From NCBI GenBank assembly GCA_003450735.1, contig DMEZ01000018.1, positions 14,454 to 34,453 of the forward strand: a DNA stretch of 20,000 nucleotides, written 5' to 3'. The notes under the pieces were generated by a model that made no database searches, was not told where the DNA came from, and saw only the letters and a program-made list of their open reading frames with translations. Positions 1-6,410 of this stretch are shown here, piece by piece. A program made the position numbers and the translations under genes. Position 1 is the stretch's first letter. Each line of letters starts with the position of its first letter. The DNA is from Elusimicrobiota bacterium (GTDB lineage Bacteria > Elusimicrobiota > Elusimicrobia > UBA1565).

Positions 1-1004
1 GCACGCATCGACGGATTGTTCAGATAGACCTTGAAGTTGCGCTCCCTCTTCATCGTCTTGCAATGGTCATCGACCGTGCTCAGCTTGATGATCAAGAAAG
101 CGCTCTCCAGATACTCGATGTACTTCTTGATCGTCTGCTTCGCCAATCCGGATTCCTGGGAGATATTCTCGAGACTCGCCTCTTTGCCGGCGTTGTAGGC
201 GAGGAAAGAAAAGAGCTTGTTCAACTCTTGAATCTCGGTAATCCCATACAGACTGGGGAGATCCTTCAGCAGCACCTTGTCGATGATGTCGTTCTTGATG
301 AACTGATCGGCATTTGCGCGCACCTGCGCATTGAGTACAGCCTCCGGATAACCGCCGAAGTTCAGGTAATCGACGAAGCGCTCATTGAGCTTATCGAGGT
401 CGCGAGCAGCATAGGTATTCGGGGCTGCTACTGAAATCAGCCGCTCGTCTTCGCCGAGAAACGACAGAAACTCATAGAAGGTGAGCGGTGGCAGCATGAA
501 ATCAGAAAAGCGGCCAGCCCCGGATTCCTTGCTCTTTAGGCGCAGGGCCGCCGCAGCGGATCCACTGGCGATGAATTTTGTCTCAGGGAAGTTATCGACC
601 AAGTCCTTCAGATGAATCTCCCAATCCCTCAAGTACTGGATTTCATCAAAGATAACGACACGACGAGGTCCAATGCCCTCCGGGAAAAAATCGAGGAACT
701 TCTCTAGAGAAATCCGCGAATAGACCGGAGCATCGATGCTCGCATAGAGAATAGCCCTCGGGTCGATCCCGCCTTCTATGGCCTCATGAATCAACTGCTT
801 GATCATGTAGGTCTTGCCAACGCGCCGTGGCCCCAAGAGAATGGTCGCACGGCGAATCTCGAAATTCAGGGCAAGCGATTTGAAAGGATTGAAATAGACT
901 CTCCTCGGATGGTCAGCCTCAGGAATCTTTGGCGCCTTGGGTGCCCATCACGGATTGTCTCTTTCGATTCGTCGCCGGATTTCAGCCTCAGATATAGGTT
1001 CCAT
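1..1004 (-). pseudogene. AAA-family ATPase with DUF4143-type C-terminus, in-frame TGA at codon 19, 3' end beyond the window
   Basis: Reading the minus strand from ATG at 1004-1002 gives one frame that stays open to the window edge (about 334 codons), except for a TGA at 950-948 (codon 19). The protein carries a Walker A motif GPRRVGKT (about residue 57-64), a Walker B VVIFDEIQYL, a sensor-like KFIASGSAA segment and the NFGGYPEAV segment typical of ATPases with a C-terminal DUF4143 domain. The C-terminus lies outside the window. Relatives often have an N-P-W-W motif where this gene reads N-P-stop-W, so a single TGG to TGA change would explain the break (family memory, not a search). No ATG or GTG follows in frame before Walker A; the only TTG sits directly in front of it, so reinitiation would lose the N-terminus. 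Family members are putative NTPases of unclear role, often horizontally acquired. The region is AT-richer than the rest of the window. A base-calling error is the main alternative. Confidence 0.75.
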
Positions 1005-1169
1005 TGGTTGTCCGTTAGTGAAACAGGAGTTTCTCTAAATGAATTATAACTAAAAACCAACGCTTTTATTTGATGATTTTACATGCAAATAGGCAATTTC
1101 TTTGAGGCGTCGATGCCCCGGTACCGCTATGGGACTAACCGACCAGCCAGATTTGACTCGAACCTGACC

Positions 1170-1628
1170 TTACAGGTCCAGCCCGGGATGCTCCCCCAGC
1201 GCCGTGATATCCGCGACATCCTTCGGCCGCCCCGTCGCCCGCTTGTTCTTGATAAAAACATCCTTGCCGATATAGAAGACCTTCTGCTCCCCGAACAGCC
1301 CCTCCTTACGACCGGCCCATATCTCATCCGCCGTGACGCCGTCCAGAATAGTGATCAGGTCGATGCGCATGGGCGGGTAACCCATCTGGATGATGTTCCC
1401 AGAAAGGATATCCTCCTCGGTCAGCGACAGCGACTTAAACCCGAACTCCGAGACCGCGCGCAGCAGCGCCCTGACGTTGGCATGCGTCGGCCTGATCCAG
1501 ATATCCACATCGCCGGTAAACCTCGGGGCCCCGAAGAAGGCCAGCGCATACGCTCCCACGATCACGTACTCGATCTGGTTCCGGTTGAGCGCCGCGATGA
1601 AGTCCGCGAAGTCCGGGTGGATCCTCAC
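1170..1628 (-). CDS. Nucleotidyltransferase-fold protein, putative toxin partner of the AbiEi-like gene
   Basis: This 152-residue protein starts with GTG at 1628, whose GTGA overlaps the stop of the upstream gene, so the two are translationally coupled. It has the minimal nucleotidyltransferase (Pol beta) core: a VGAYAL segment (residues 25-30), the acidic pair in GDVDIWI (D40 and D42), a third acidic residue in RIDL (D90), and a C-terminal basic GRPKDVADI segment (133-141) typical of small DUF6036/AbiEii-like nucleotidyltransferases. The usual G-S of the pattern is G-A here, a common variant. Members next to AbiEi-like genes are annotated as toxin partners, but many of these small proteins have no tested activity. 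Toxin function is inferred from context; the fold is well supported by the motifs. Confidence 0.85.
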   Translation of the reverse strand: MRIHPDFADFIAALNRNQIEYVIVGAYALAFFGAPRFTGDVDIWIRPTHANVRALLRAVSEFGFKSLSLTEEDILSGNIIQMGYPPMRIDLITILDGVTADEIWAGRKEGLFGEQKVFYIGKDVFIKNKRATGRPKDVADITALGEHPGLDL

Positions 1629-2449
1629 GCTCGCCTCCTTATCTGGATGTCATGTGCCAGCCGGGGAAGGCTCTTATATCCCATCATCGCGTAATACTGC
1701 TCCCTCAAGAACTCCACCGCGGACACGCGCTCCTCCGGAGATCTCCCCAGCCAGTATCTCAGGTCAGCGGTCTCGTCCCCCCTCGGGACAATGCGCACCG
1801 GCATGGCGTCGCGCACGACGGACGCCCCGCCAAGCGCCGGACGTTCCTGCGGGAGCTTCAGGTGATGCTTTATCACCTTCTCCACCCGGCACAGCCTGGC
1901 GTACTTGAGCAGGGCCGCCGGATTGCGCTTATTCTCCCGCCAAAGCCTGAGCGCCTCCAAGGCCGCATCCAGCCCGATGCGGTTGCGGAACTTAAAGCAG
2001 TCGGCCACGGTCTTCTCCGGACAGTAGACCCGGACCTTCGTCCCGTCCGCGTCGTGAACCCCTATGCCGGCCTCGAAATCCGCCTCCGAAAGCCAGAAGA
2101 ACCGGACAGGCGGATAGGACAGCCGGGGCTTTCTGGACCCCTTGCGAAGAGCCACATAGACTTCGCGGGGAATCTGCGTCGTAAGCCCATGGAAGGCTAG
2201 GGCCGAGATAAGGCAGACCACCCCATGGGGGACTTTCAGCGCCACCGTGGCCAAGTCCGGCATGGGGAGCGGCGGCAGGCCGGCCAAGCGATAGAGACCG
2301 CGACCAAGCGGCTCGATGAGCTTCGCTTCGCGCATGCCGTAAAGGTCGCGGGGATGGATACCCAGCTTTATGGCCTGGGAAGTCCTCAGCAGGCCCCTGT
2401 GAGCCCGGAAGATCGCTTCTTCGTGTTTGAAAGCCGATGAATCAGACAT
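1625..2449 (-). CDS. AbiEi-family antitoxin-like regulator with an extra C-terminal domain
   Basis: The 274-residue protein begins at ATG 2449. Residues 1-55 form a winged-helix-like antitoxin domain (GLLRTSQAIKLGI, then a basic turn and LGRGLYRL). The middle holds the conserved AbiEi block HGVVCLISALAFHGL, the KVRVYCPEKTVADCFK segment and RIGLDAALEALRLW. The usual AbiEi-like product of about 200 residues ends near LCRVEKVI. Here about 70 more residues follow, including LRYWLGRSPEERVSAVEFLR, which I know as a separate short protein encoded just before nucleotidyltransferase genes elsewhere. This looks like a natural fusion of that accessory protein to the antitoxin. It overlaps the nucleotidyltransferase gene by 4 bp. 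AbiEi proteins commonly repress their own operon; a near-consensus promoter lies 36-64 bp upstream and a GATA-n-TATC inverted repeat touches the start codon. Antitoxin function is inferred. Confidence 0.85.
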   Translation of the reverse strand: MSDSSAFKHEEAIFRAHRGLLRTSQAIKLGIHPRDLYGMREAKLIEPLGRGLYRLAGLPPLPMPDLATVALKVPHGVVCLISALAFHGLTTQIPREVYVALRKGSRKPRLSYPPVRFFWLSEADFEAGIGVHDADGTKVRVYCPEKTVADCFKFRNRIGLDAALEALRLWRENKRNPAALLKYARLCRVEKVIKHHLKLPQERPALGGASVVRDAMPVRIVPRGDETADLRYWLGRSPEERVSAVEFLREQYYAMMGYKSLPRLAHDIQIRRRA

Positions 2450-2484
2450 GGATAATATCGCCTATATGCCCATCTCTATATACC

Positions 2485-2513
2485 ATTCTATCCCGCATCC
2501 CGACTTTTGTCAA
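2485..2513 (-). promoter_or_regulatory. Sigma-70-type promoter of the AbiEi-like/nucleotidyltransferase operon
   Basis: On the minus strand TTGACA (2513-2508) is followed after exactly 17 bp by TAGAAT (2490-2485). That is a perfect -35 box and a 5 of 6 match to the -10 box. Transcription would begin near 2478, giving a leader of about 29 nt before ATG 2449. This is the closest match to sigma-70 consensus I saw in the window. Confidence 0.8.
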
Positions 2514-2575
2514 GGCCAATGCGGAGAAATACGACACGGTCGCCCAGGCCGAGCAGTTACGCGCCGGCCGAACAG

Positions 2576-2598
2576 AGCCCTCCTCGCGGAGGGCTTTT
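2576..2598. terminator. Hairpin between the TSUP permease gene and the toxin-antitoxin promoter
   Basis: AGCCCTCC (2576-2583) and GGAGGGCT (2588-2595) form a perfect 8-bp stem with a TCGC loop, followed on the plus strand by TTT. The minus-strand permease gene ends at 2627, just upstream in its own reading direction, so the hairpin is placed to end that transcript. In the minus direction, however, the tract after the stem is CTGTT rather than a clean T-run. The T-run is better on the plus strand, where no gene ends nearby. Confidence 0.5.
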
Positions 2599-2626
2599 CC
2601 GTTCCGGGTCTCCCGGGATATCCGCT

Positions 2627-3397
2627 TCAGACAAGGCCGGCGGCGAGAGAAAGGGCGAACAGGACCAACAGGCAAGCGATGAGCCGCTGTATCGTGAGGA
2701 TCGTCACTTTCTTGATCAGCCGGGCTCCAAGCCACGCGCCGAGGAAGGCGGACGCCATCGCGGCGGCAAGCAGGGGGAGGTTCCCCGCGACCGCCGCGGA
2801 CGAGGCCCGGGACGCATAGACCGTCAGTCGGGTCGCATCGACCAGACAGGCCACGACGATGCCCGTGGCGATGAAAGCCTGCTGGTCGAGCCCGCAGCGC
2901 ACGAGGAAAGCGCTGCGGAACGCTCCCTGGTGCCCCGAGAGCCCTCCGAAAAATCCGCTCAGCGCGCCGCCGAGCGGCAGGTACTTCGGGTCGAAGGACT
3001 TCCCGGCCGCCGATGGGAACGCCTCCAGCGCGGCGAAAGCCAGCATCAGCATCGCGATGACCAGGTTGATCCATGTGACATGGAAGGTCCGGCCCCAGGC
3101 CTCGTAGCTGGACAACACGGGAAGGGCCGTGAGCGACAACAGGACCTTGGCCCCGATGAACGAGGCGGCTATCGCAGGCAGGCCGAAGCGCGCGACCACC
3201 TTCACATCGGCCCTGCGGCCCACCAGGGCCAGCTTGAACACGTTGTTGGCGAAATGCACCACCGCCGTCATGGCGACGGCGGCGTCGACCGGGAAGAAGG
3301 CCGCGAACGCCGGGAGGAGCAGGGTCCCGAGGCCGAAGCCGGAGAAGAAGGTCAAAAGCGAGGCCCCGAGGGCTACGGCACAGATGATCGTGACCAT
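2627..3397 (-). CDS. TSUP (TauE/SafE, UPF0721) family membrane permease
   Basis: This 256-residue protein is almost wholly hydrophobic, with about eight membrane segments. It shows the two half-repeats of the TauE/SafE (DUF81) family: an N-terminal FFSGFGLGTLLLPAF with VVHFANNVFK after it, and a second-half GGALSGFFGGLSGHQGAFRS (about residues 144-163), the hallmark G-x-x-S-G-x-x-G-x-x-G type loop. The family exports or imports sulfur-containing anions such as sulfite, sulfoacetate or thiosulfate, and related small organic acids. Nothing nearby fixes the substrate. Start ATG 3397 has no clear Shine-Dalgarno sequence. It stands alone: the next upstream gene (zinc-ribbon protein, same strand) ends 67 bp away with a short GC hairpin at 3447-3459 between them. 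Family assignment is firm; substrate unknown. Confidence 0.85.
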   Translation of the reverse strand: MVTIICAVALGASLLTFFSGFGLGTLLLPAFAAFFPVDAAVAMTAVVHFANNVFKLALVGRRADVKVVARFGLPAIAASFIGAKVLLSLTALPVLSSYEAWGRTFHVTWINLVIAMLMLAFAALEAFPSAAGKSFDPKYLPLGGALSGFFGGLSGHQGAFRSAFLVRCGLDQQAFIATGIVVACLVDATRLTVYASRASSAAVAGNLPLLAAAMASAFLGAWLGARLIKKVTILTIQRLIACLLVLFALSLAAGLV

Positions 3398-3464
3398 GCG
3401 GACTTAGTGTAGCAAACGTCCCTACGGCAATCCTCGCCGACCCTGACCCGCAAGGCGGGCGAGC

Positions 3465-4094
3465 CTACCTGAGAGCGGCCCGCTCGCGGCGCCAGCGGGC
3501 GAAGAGCAGGACGAGGGCGAAGGCGATCACCGCGCAGCCGAACACCTGCGTGCCCCGGCCGATGCCCACGTCGTGGACCAGCAGGCCCCACCTTTCGAAG
3601 AGCAGCGTCCAGTCGTGCCCGCCGCCCCCGACCAGGGGAAGCTCCTGCGCGCGGGCGTCCGCCATGTAGCGGCCGATGCCGAAGAAGTTCTGCCCCACCC
3701 AGGCCAGGGTGAGATCGGCGGACTTCAGGTCCCCACGCCTGCGGAAGTAGAAGACCGCGGCCAGGGGCATAGCCAACTGCATCAGCGTCCCTCCAAGGAT
3801 CATGAGGGTCTCGATGCGCGGGAGCCCGAAGAAGAGGTGCCCCGCCTCGTGGAAGGCCAGATCGACCATGTCGAGCAGCCACAGGGCCCGCGCAACCGGC
3901 TCCCGGAACCAGGCCAGGACGAGGAAGAGGGCCGCCGCGGCCGCGATGTGGACCGGGGTCCACAGCGGGGTCTCGGCAGGTGGAGGCTCGGCCCTCGCGG
4001 CCGCGGGGGCGGCCTTGCGGAAGGGCTCGTAGCACACGCCGCAGAAGAGCGAGCCCTCCGGGTTCTCGTTGCCGCACTTGGGACAGCGGGTCAT
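3465..4094 (-). CDS. Zinc-ribbon membrane protein with HEAGH metalloprotease-like motif
   Basis: I chose the internal start at ATG 4094 (209 residues) because it begins directly with a zinc ribbon: CPKC at 4-7 and CGVC at 18-21. An earlier in-frame ATG at 4181 would add 29 low-complexity residues. A Pro/Ala-rich linker (27-47) leads to a hydrophobic segment (50-63), then FHEAGHLFF (81-89) with the metal-binding HExxH pattern, a second hydrophobic segment with GGTLMQLAMPL (101-111), an MADARAQELPL segment (144-154) holding D146 as a possible third ligand, and a last membrane helix (184-199). The layout is like a minimal M50/site-2-protease-type intramembrane peptidase, and I recall uncharacterised bacterial proteins with the same HEAGH...GG(T/S)L.Q...P...DAR.LQLPL blocks. 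Protease activity is inference; the zinc ribbon and HEAGH are seen directly. Confidence 0.8.
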   Translation of the reverse strand: MTRCPKCGNENPEGSLFCGVCYEPFRKAAPAAARAEPPPAETPLWTPVHIAAAAALFLVLAWFREPVARALWLLDMVDLAFHEAGHLFFGLPRIETLMILGGTLMQLAMPLAAVFYFRRRGDLKSADLTLAWVGQNFFGIGRYMADARAQELPLVGGGGHDWTLLFERWGLLVHDVGIGRGTQVFGCAVIAFALVLLFARWRRERAALR

Positions 4095-4248
4095 CTTTCG
4101 ACGGCTAAGCCGCGAACAGGCACTTGCTCGAGAAGTCCGGGTCGAAGCCGGGCTTGCTCGGCATAGGAGCGAATCTAACATATTTCACATCCCCGGGATC
4201 CTTCGGAGGCGGGTTGAAATAGGTAGAATCTCTCCATGAGGTTTCTCG

Positions 4249-4509
4249 ATGATAAATGGGCCCGCCCAGGGGAAGCCGGCTCCCCCCGCCCCGACCGGAG
4301 CGCCCTGGGGCGCCCGGCTCGGCCGCTTCGCCCTTTCCGGTGGGCGCGGCCCGAACGCCGGGGACGCGCCCCTCACGCCGCAGGAAGAAGAGCGTCTGAG
4401 AGCGCTCTACGCGGAGGCTTTCGGAACGGAAGCGCCGCCCGCCGGGAAGGTCCTAATGGATATAGGACCTTTGGCCCTCGCTCCAGGCCGAAAGTCCCGC
4501 TATCCTTAA
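4249..4509 (+). CDS. Possible small hypothetical protein (86 residues), Pro/Gly-rich
   Basis: I do not recognise this ORF. It starts at ATG 4249, with AGG at 4238-4240 as a weak ribosome site. Its middle part (about 4260-4440) has codon third positions rich in G/C, as in real genes here, and encodes a plausible helix, LTPQEEERLRALYAEAFG, at about residues 42-59. The final codons run into the strong hairpin at 4458-4505, where third-position GC drops. It could be a small leader-encoded protein, the remnant of a longer gene, or chance. A TAGAAT box at 4224-4229 lies 6 bp before another ATG (4236) in a different frame, which weakens the case. Confidence 0.3.
   Translation: MINGPAQGKPAPPAPTGAPWGARLGRFALSGGRGPNAGDAPLTPQEEERLRALYAEAFGTEAPPAGKVLMDIGPLALAPGRKSRYP
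4458..4505 (+). promoter_or_regulatory. Long imperfect hairpin with an alternative, mutually exclusive hairpin in the leader of the Cys-rich gene
   Basis: GGATA (4458-4462) pairs with TATCC (4501-4505), and GGACCTTTGGCC (4465-4476) pairs with GGCCGAAAGTCC (4486-4497) with one mismatch and one G-T wobble, closing a 9-nt loop. Together that is about 16 pairs. The same AGGACCTT (4464-4471) is also the exact reverse complement of AAGGTCCT (4447-4454), an 8-bp stem with a 9-nt loop. The two folds cannot form at once, which is the logic of an attenuator or riboswitch. There is no T-run after the large hairpin (TTAAG follows), so classic termination is not supported. Confidence 0.5.
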
Positions 4510-4515
4510 GTGATG

Positions 4516-4538
4516 CATGTCCGGTTTTTCAGGACATG
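4516..4538 (+). promoter_or_regulatory. Hairpin abutting the ribosome-binding site of the Cys-rich secreted protein
   Basis: CATGTCC (4516-4522) and GGACATG (4532-4538) form a perfect 7-bp stem around a T-rich 9-nt loop. The purine-rich ribosome site GGAGAGG (4540-4546) follows directly and ATG is at 4549. The hairpin could set access to the ribosome site or protect the 5' end of the mRNA. It argues for ATG 4549, and against the GTG at 4510, as the true start. Confidence 0.55.
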
Positions 4539-4548
4539 GGGAGAGGGT

Positions 4549-5376
4549 ATGTCCAGATTCCACGCGCTTTGGGTCGCAGCCGCCTTAGGACTCGCCTCAT
4601 CGCTCTTCGCCGGGGCCGAGCAGCAGGACGGGATCGGAGCCAAACCCAAGTTCAACAGCGCCGCCCCCGCCAACTCGGCCAATACCTATTCCGGCTCCAG
4701 CGCCAAGACCGGCTCGGCCGCCAGCGATTCCAGCTCGAAGACGAGCTCCAGCGCCAAGAGCGGCGCGGCCTCCGCGTCCTCTCAGAAGGGGAGCGCCCTG
4801 TTCCCGGCCCAGGATGGCGCCCGCTCCGCGAAAGACTGCTTCTGCAACATGCCGACGGGCAATGCCTACCAGCCCTTCCAGGTCTGGAGGGTCGAGCTCG
4901 AGCCGGCCTGCAAGAGCATGGAGTTCAAGCCGCTGGACCAGAACGCCCTGGGACTCGGCTTCCTCAGCTGTCCGGACCTCTACGCCCAGCACCAGCGTCC
5001 GGTGAAGCCCAACCGCTGCTACTGCCTCAAGCCGACCAGCAACAAGAATCAGCCCTATATCATCGACCACTTCAAGGACAACCCCTATCCCCAGTGCAAA
5101 GCCTTGACCTACAAGGCGACGCAGGACCCGTTCAAGGACTACCTCAACTGCGACGACCTCCGCGACTGCATCAAGCTCCAGGTCCAGTGCAAGCAGAAGC
5201 TGAGAAAGCAGGCCGCCGAGGTCAACGACCTCCAGGGGCAGATGATGGTCGCCTGCAACCGAACGCCGAAGGCCCCCGAGTGCAAGAGCGCCGCCTCCAA
5301 GGTCAAGTCGAAGATGAAGGAGTTCGACGCCCTCTATGCCAAGTGCGGGAAGATCGAGAAGACCTGCTTCAAGTAG
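4549..5376 (+). CDS. Secreted Cys-rich protein with a duplicated 44-residue CxC motif
   Basis: I do not recognise this family. The start at ATG 4549 follows a good ribosome site (GGAGAGG) and gives 275 residues with a Sec signal peptide (1-23, cleavage likely after LFAGA). Residues 35-83 are a Ser/Ala/Lys/Gly linker of low complexity. Two homologous units follow. The first has CFC at 97-99 with C121 and C141 (ending SCPDL); the second has CYC at 157-159 with C183 and C201 (ending NCDDL). Each spans 44 residues from first to last Cys, and both share a PT-x(5)-QP segment after the CxC. A helical C-terminal part (202-275) adds six Cys (207, 214, 236, 245, 266, 273), making 14 in all, so disulfides are likely outside the cytoplasm. 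Role unknown. Confidence 0.8.
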   Translation: MSRFHALWVAAALGLASSLFAGAEQQDGIGAKPKFNSAAPANSANTYSGSSAKTGSAASDSSSKTSSSAKSGAASASSQKGSALFPAQDGARSAKDCFCNMPTGNAYQPFQVWRVELEPACKSMEFKPLDQNALGLGFLSCPDLYAQHQRPVKPNRCYCLKPTSNKNQPYIIDHFKDNPYPQCKALTYKATQDPFKDYLNCDDLRDCIKLQVQCKQKLRKQAAEVNDLQGQMMVACNRTPKAPECKSAASKVKSKMKEFDALYAKCGKIEKTCFK

Positions 5377-5410
5377 GGACTAGGCTGCCGCGGCCAAAGA
5401 GCCGCGCCTG

Positions 5411-5986
5411 ATGGGAAAAGGCAGGCTCGTCGAGACGGGCTCGTTCCGGATCGACCGGGAGGCGGCGCTCCGAAAGCCGAGGGAGCGCCGGCTCGCGGAG
5501 CCGTGGGACTGCCTGCTGGACTTCATCCGCTGCGCCGTCTTGAGCGGCGCCAAGCGCGTCGAATTCCGCTCCGACGAGACCGCTGGGAAGACGACCGTGC
5601 GCTTCGGCGGGATGCCGCTGCCCGAAGCCGACCCGGCCGCTCTCGCGCTCGACGCCCCCGAGCCCCGCCTGCGCTTCCTCGGCGAGGGCTTGGTCTCCGC
5701 GCGGGGCCTGGGCGCCGTCTCGCTCTCAGCGAAGAACGCCGGGGCGATCATCGCGATCTCCGCTGTTTTCCCGTCGGGCTGCGCCCGCCGCATCGCTGAG
5801 CGCCTCCCTTCCTGCCCGATCCCCGTCTTCGCGAACGGCTTCAAGCTCAACCCGGTCGTCAAGACCGCTCTGCCCGCCGTGGAGCTGTCCTTCGGGACCG
5901 CGCGGGTCCGCCTGGCCGTGCCCGAGGAGCGGCTCCAGGCGCAGGAGCGCGCCCACATCGCCCTCGCCGACGCGATGGGGCGCTAG
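5411..5986 (+). CDS. Hypothetical protein, 191 residues
   Basis: No family recognised. The protein begins with a basic segment, then a helix LAEPWDCLLDFIRCAVLSG (about 29-47) followed by predicted alternating strands (RVEFRSDE, TTVRFGGM, AVSLSAKNAG, AIIAISAVF, AVELSFGTARVRLAV). This gives an alpha-plus-beta look that loosely recalls a GHKL/Bergerat fold but lacks clear ATP-site motifs. Codon third positions are strongly G/C, supporting a real gene. ATG 5411 is the only good start; an in-frame stop lies at 5381-5383, and no Shine-Dalgarno sequence is seen. Instead, a 6-bp hairpin (CGCGGC 5389-5394 with GCCGCG 5401-5406) sits just before the ATG. It is followed after 1 bp by the GTG of the HD-domain gene, so they are probably co-transcribed. 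Function unknown. Confidence 0.75.
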   Translation: MGKGRLVETGSFRIDREAALRKPRERRLAEPWDCLLDFIRCAVLSGAKRVEFRSDETAGKTTVRFGGMPLPEADPAALALDAPEPRLRFLGEGLVSARGLGAVSLSAKNAGAIIAISAVFPSGCARRIAERLPSCPIPVFANGFKLNPVVKTALPAVELSFGTARVRLAVPEERLQAQERAHIALADAMGR

Positions 5987-5987
5987 C

Positions 5988-6410
5988 GTGGACCTCGAAC
6001 GCGCCATCCGCATCGCGGCCGACGCCCACCGCGGCCAGAAGGACAAGGCGGGCGCGCCCTATATCCTGCATCCCTTGCGCGTGATGCTCTCGCTCCAAGG
6101 CGAGGCGGAACGCATCGTCGGCGTCCTGCACGACGTGCTGGAGGATTGCCCTGACTGGAGCGCCGAGAAACTGAGGGCGGAGGGCTTCGCCCCCGAGGTT
6201 ATGCGAGCCCTCGACTCGCTCACGAAGCGGCCGGACGAGGACTACCCGGCCTTCATCGCGCGCGCCGCCCGCGACCCCATCGGGCGGAAGGTGAAGGTCG
6301 CCGACCTGACGGACAATCTGGACATCGCCCGCATCCCCTCCCCGACCGCCCGCGACTTGGCGCGGCTCGAGCGCTACAAGGCCGCGCTGGCCTCGCTGAG
6401 CGATGCCTGA
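5988..6410 (+). CDS. Solo HD-domain hydrolase (RelA/SpoT-type HD domain, small alarmone hydrolase-like)
   Basis: This 140-residue protein starts at GTG 5988, one base after the previous stop. It matches the HD phosphohydrolase half of RelA/SpoT proteins: AHRGQKDKAGAPYILHPLRV (13-32, metal-binding H28), VLHDVLED (46-53, the H48/D49 pair) and KVADLTDNL (103-111, D106). No synthetase or TGS domain follows, so it could act only as a hydrolase. In MESH1-like and small alarmone hydrolases such a domain removes pyrophosphate from (p)ppGpp; many short HD proteins of this type remain untested. It is shorter than MESH1 (about 180). It overlaps the next gene by 8 bp, part of a tight four-gene run. HD family firm; alarmone substrate inferred. 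Confidence 0.85.
   Translation: MDLERAIRIAADAHRGQKDKAGAPYILHPLRVMLSLQGEAERIVGVLHDVLEDCPDWSAEKLRAEGFAPEVMRALDSLTKRPDEDYPAFIARAARDPIGRKVKVADLTDNLDIARIPSPTARDLARLERYKAALASLSDA

Larger units (their letters stand above)
4182..4548. other. Intergenic stretch between the zinc-ribbon protein and the Cys-rich secreted protein
   Basis: Apart from the doubtful 86-residue ORF, this 367-bp stretch holds no gene I can support. Its right end has two hairpins (4458-4505 and 4516-4538) directly before the ribosome site of the secreted protein. A TAGAAT box lies at 4224-4229, with no good -35 at 17 bp. The genes on either side diverge, so promoters for both should lie here. Confidence 0.6.

Noticed and set aside
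948..950. UGA recoding as Trp or selenocysteine
   Set aside because: TGA ends many clearly complete genes here (for example the AOR, HAD and ArsC genes), so UGA is not Trp in this genome. No Sec-type family or SECIS-like hairpin was recognised after the codon.
1140..1190. tRNA-like T-loop sequence GGTTCGAGTC on the minus strand just after the nucleotidyltransferase stop
   Set aside because: The five bases before and after the loop do not pair (CAAAT would have to pair with TCAGG) and no other tRNA arms or acceptor stem can be built around it. It might be a relic of an attachment site, but no second copy is visible.
3447..3459. CCCGC/GCGGG hairpin between the zinc-ribbon and TSUP genes
   Set aside because: Only five pairs with a 3-nt loop and no T-run on either strand; expected by chance at this GC level.
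4236..5411. Plus-strand open frame over the leader and the Cys-rich gene, with a TAGAAT box 6 bp before its ATG
   Set aside because: The protein is Arg-, Gln- and Pro-rich with shadow-type composition, while the overlapping frame from 4549 has a signal peptide, good ribosome site and ordered Cys repeats.
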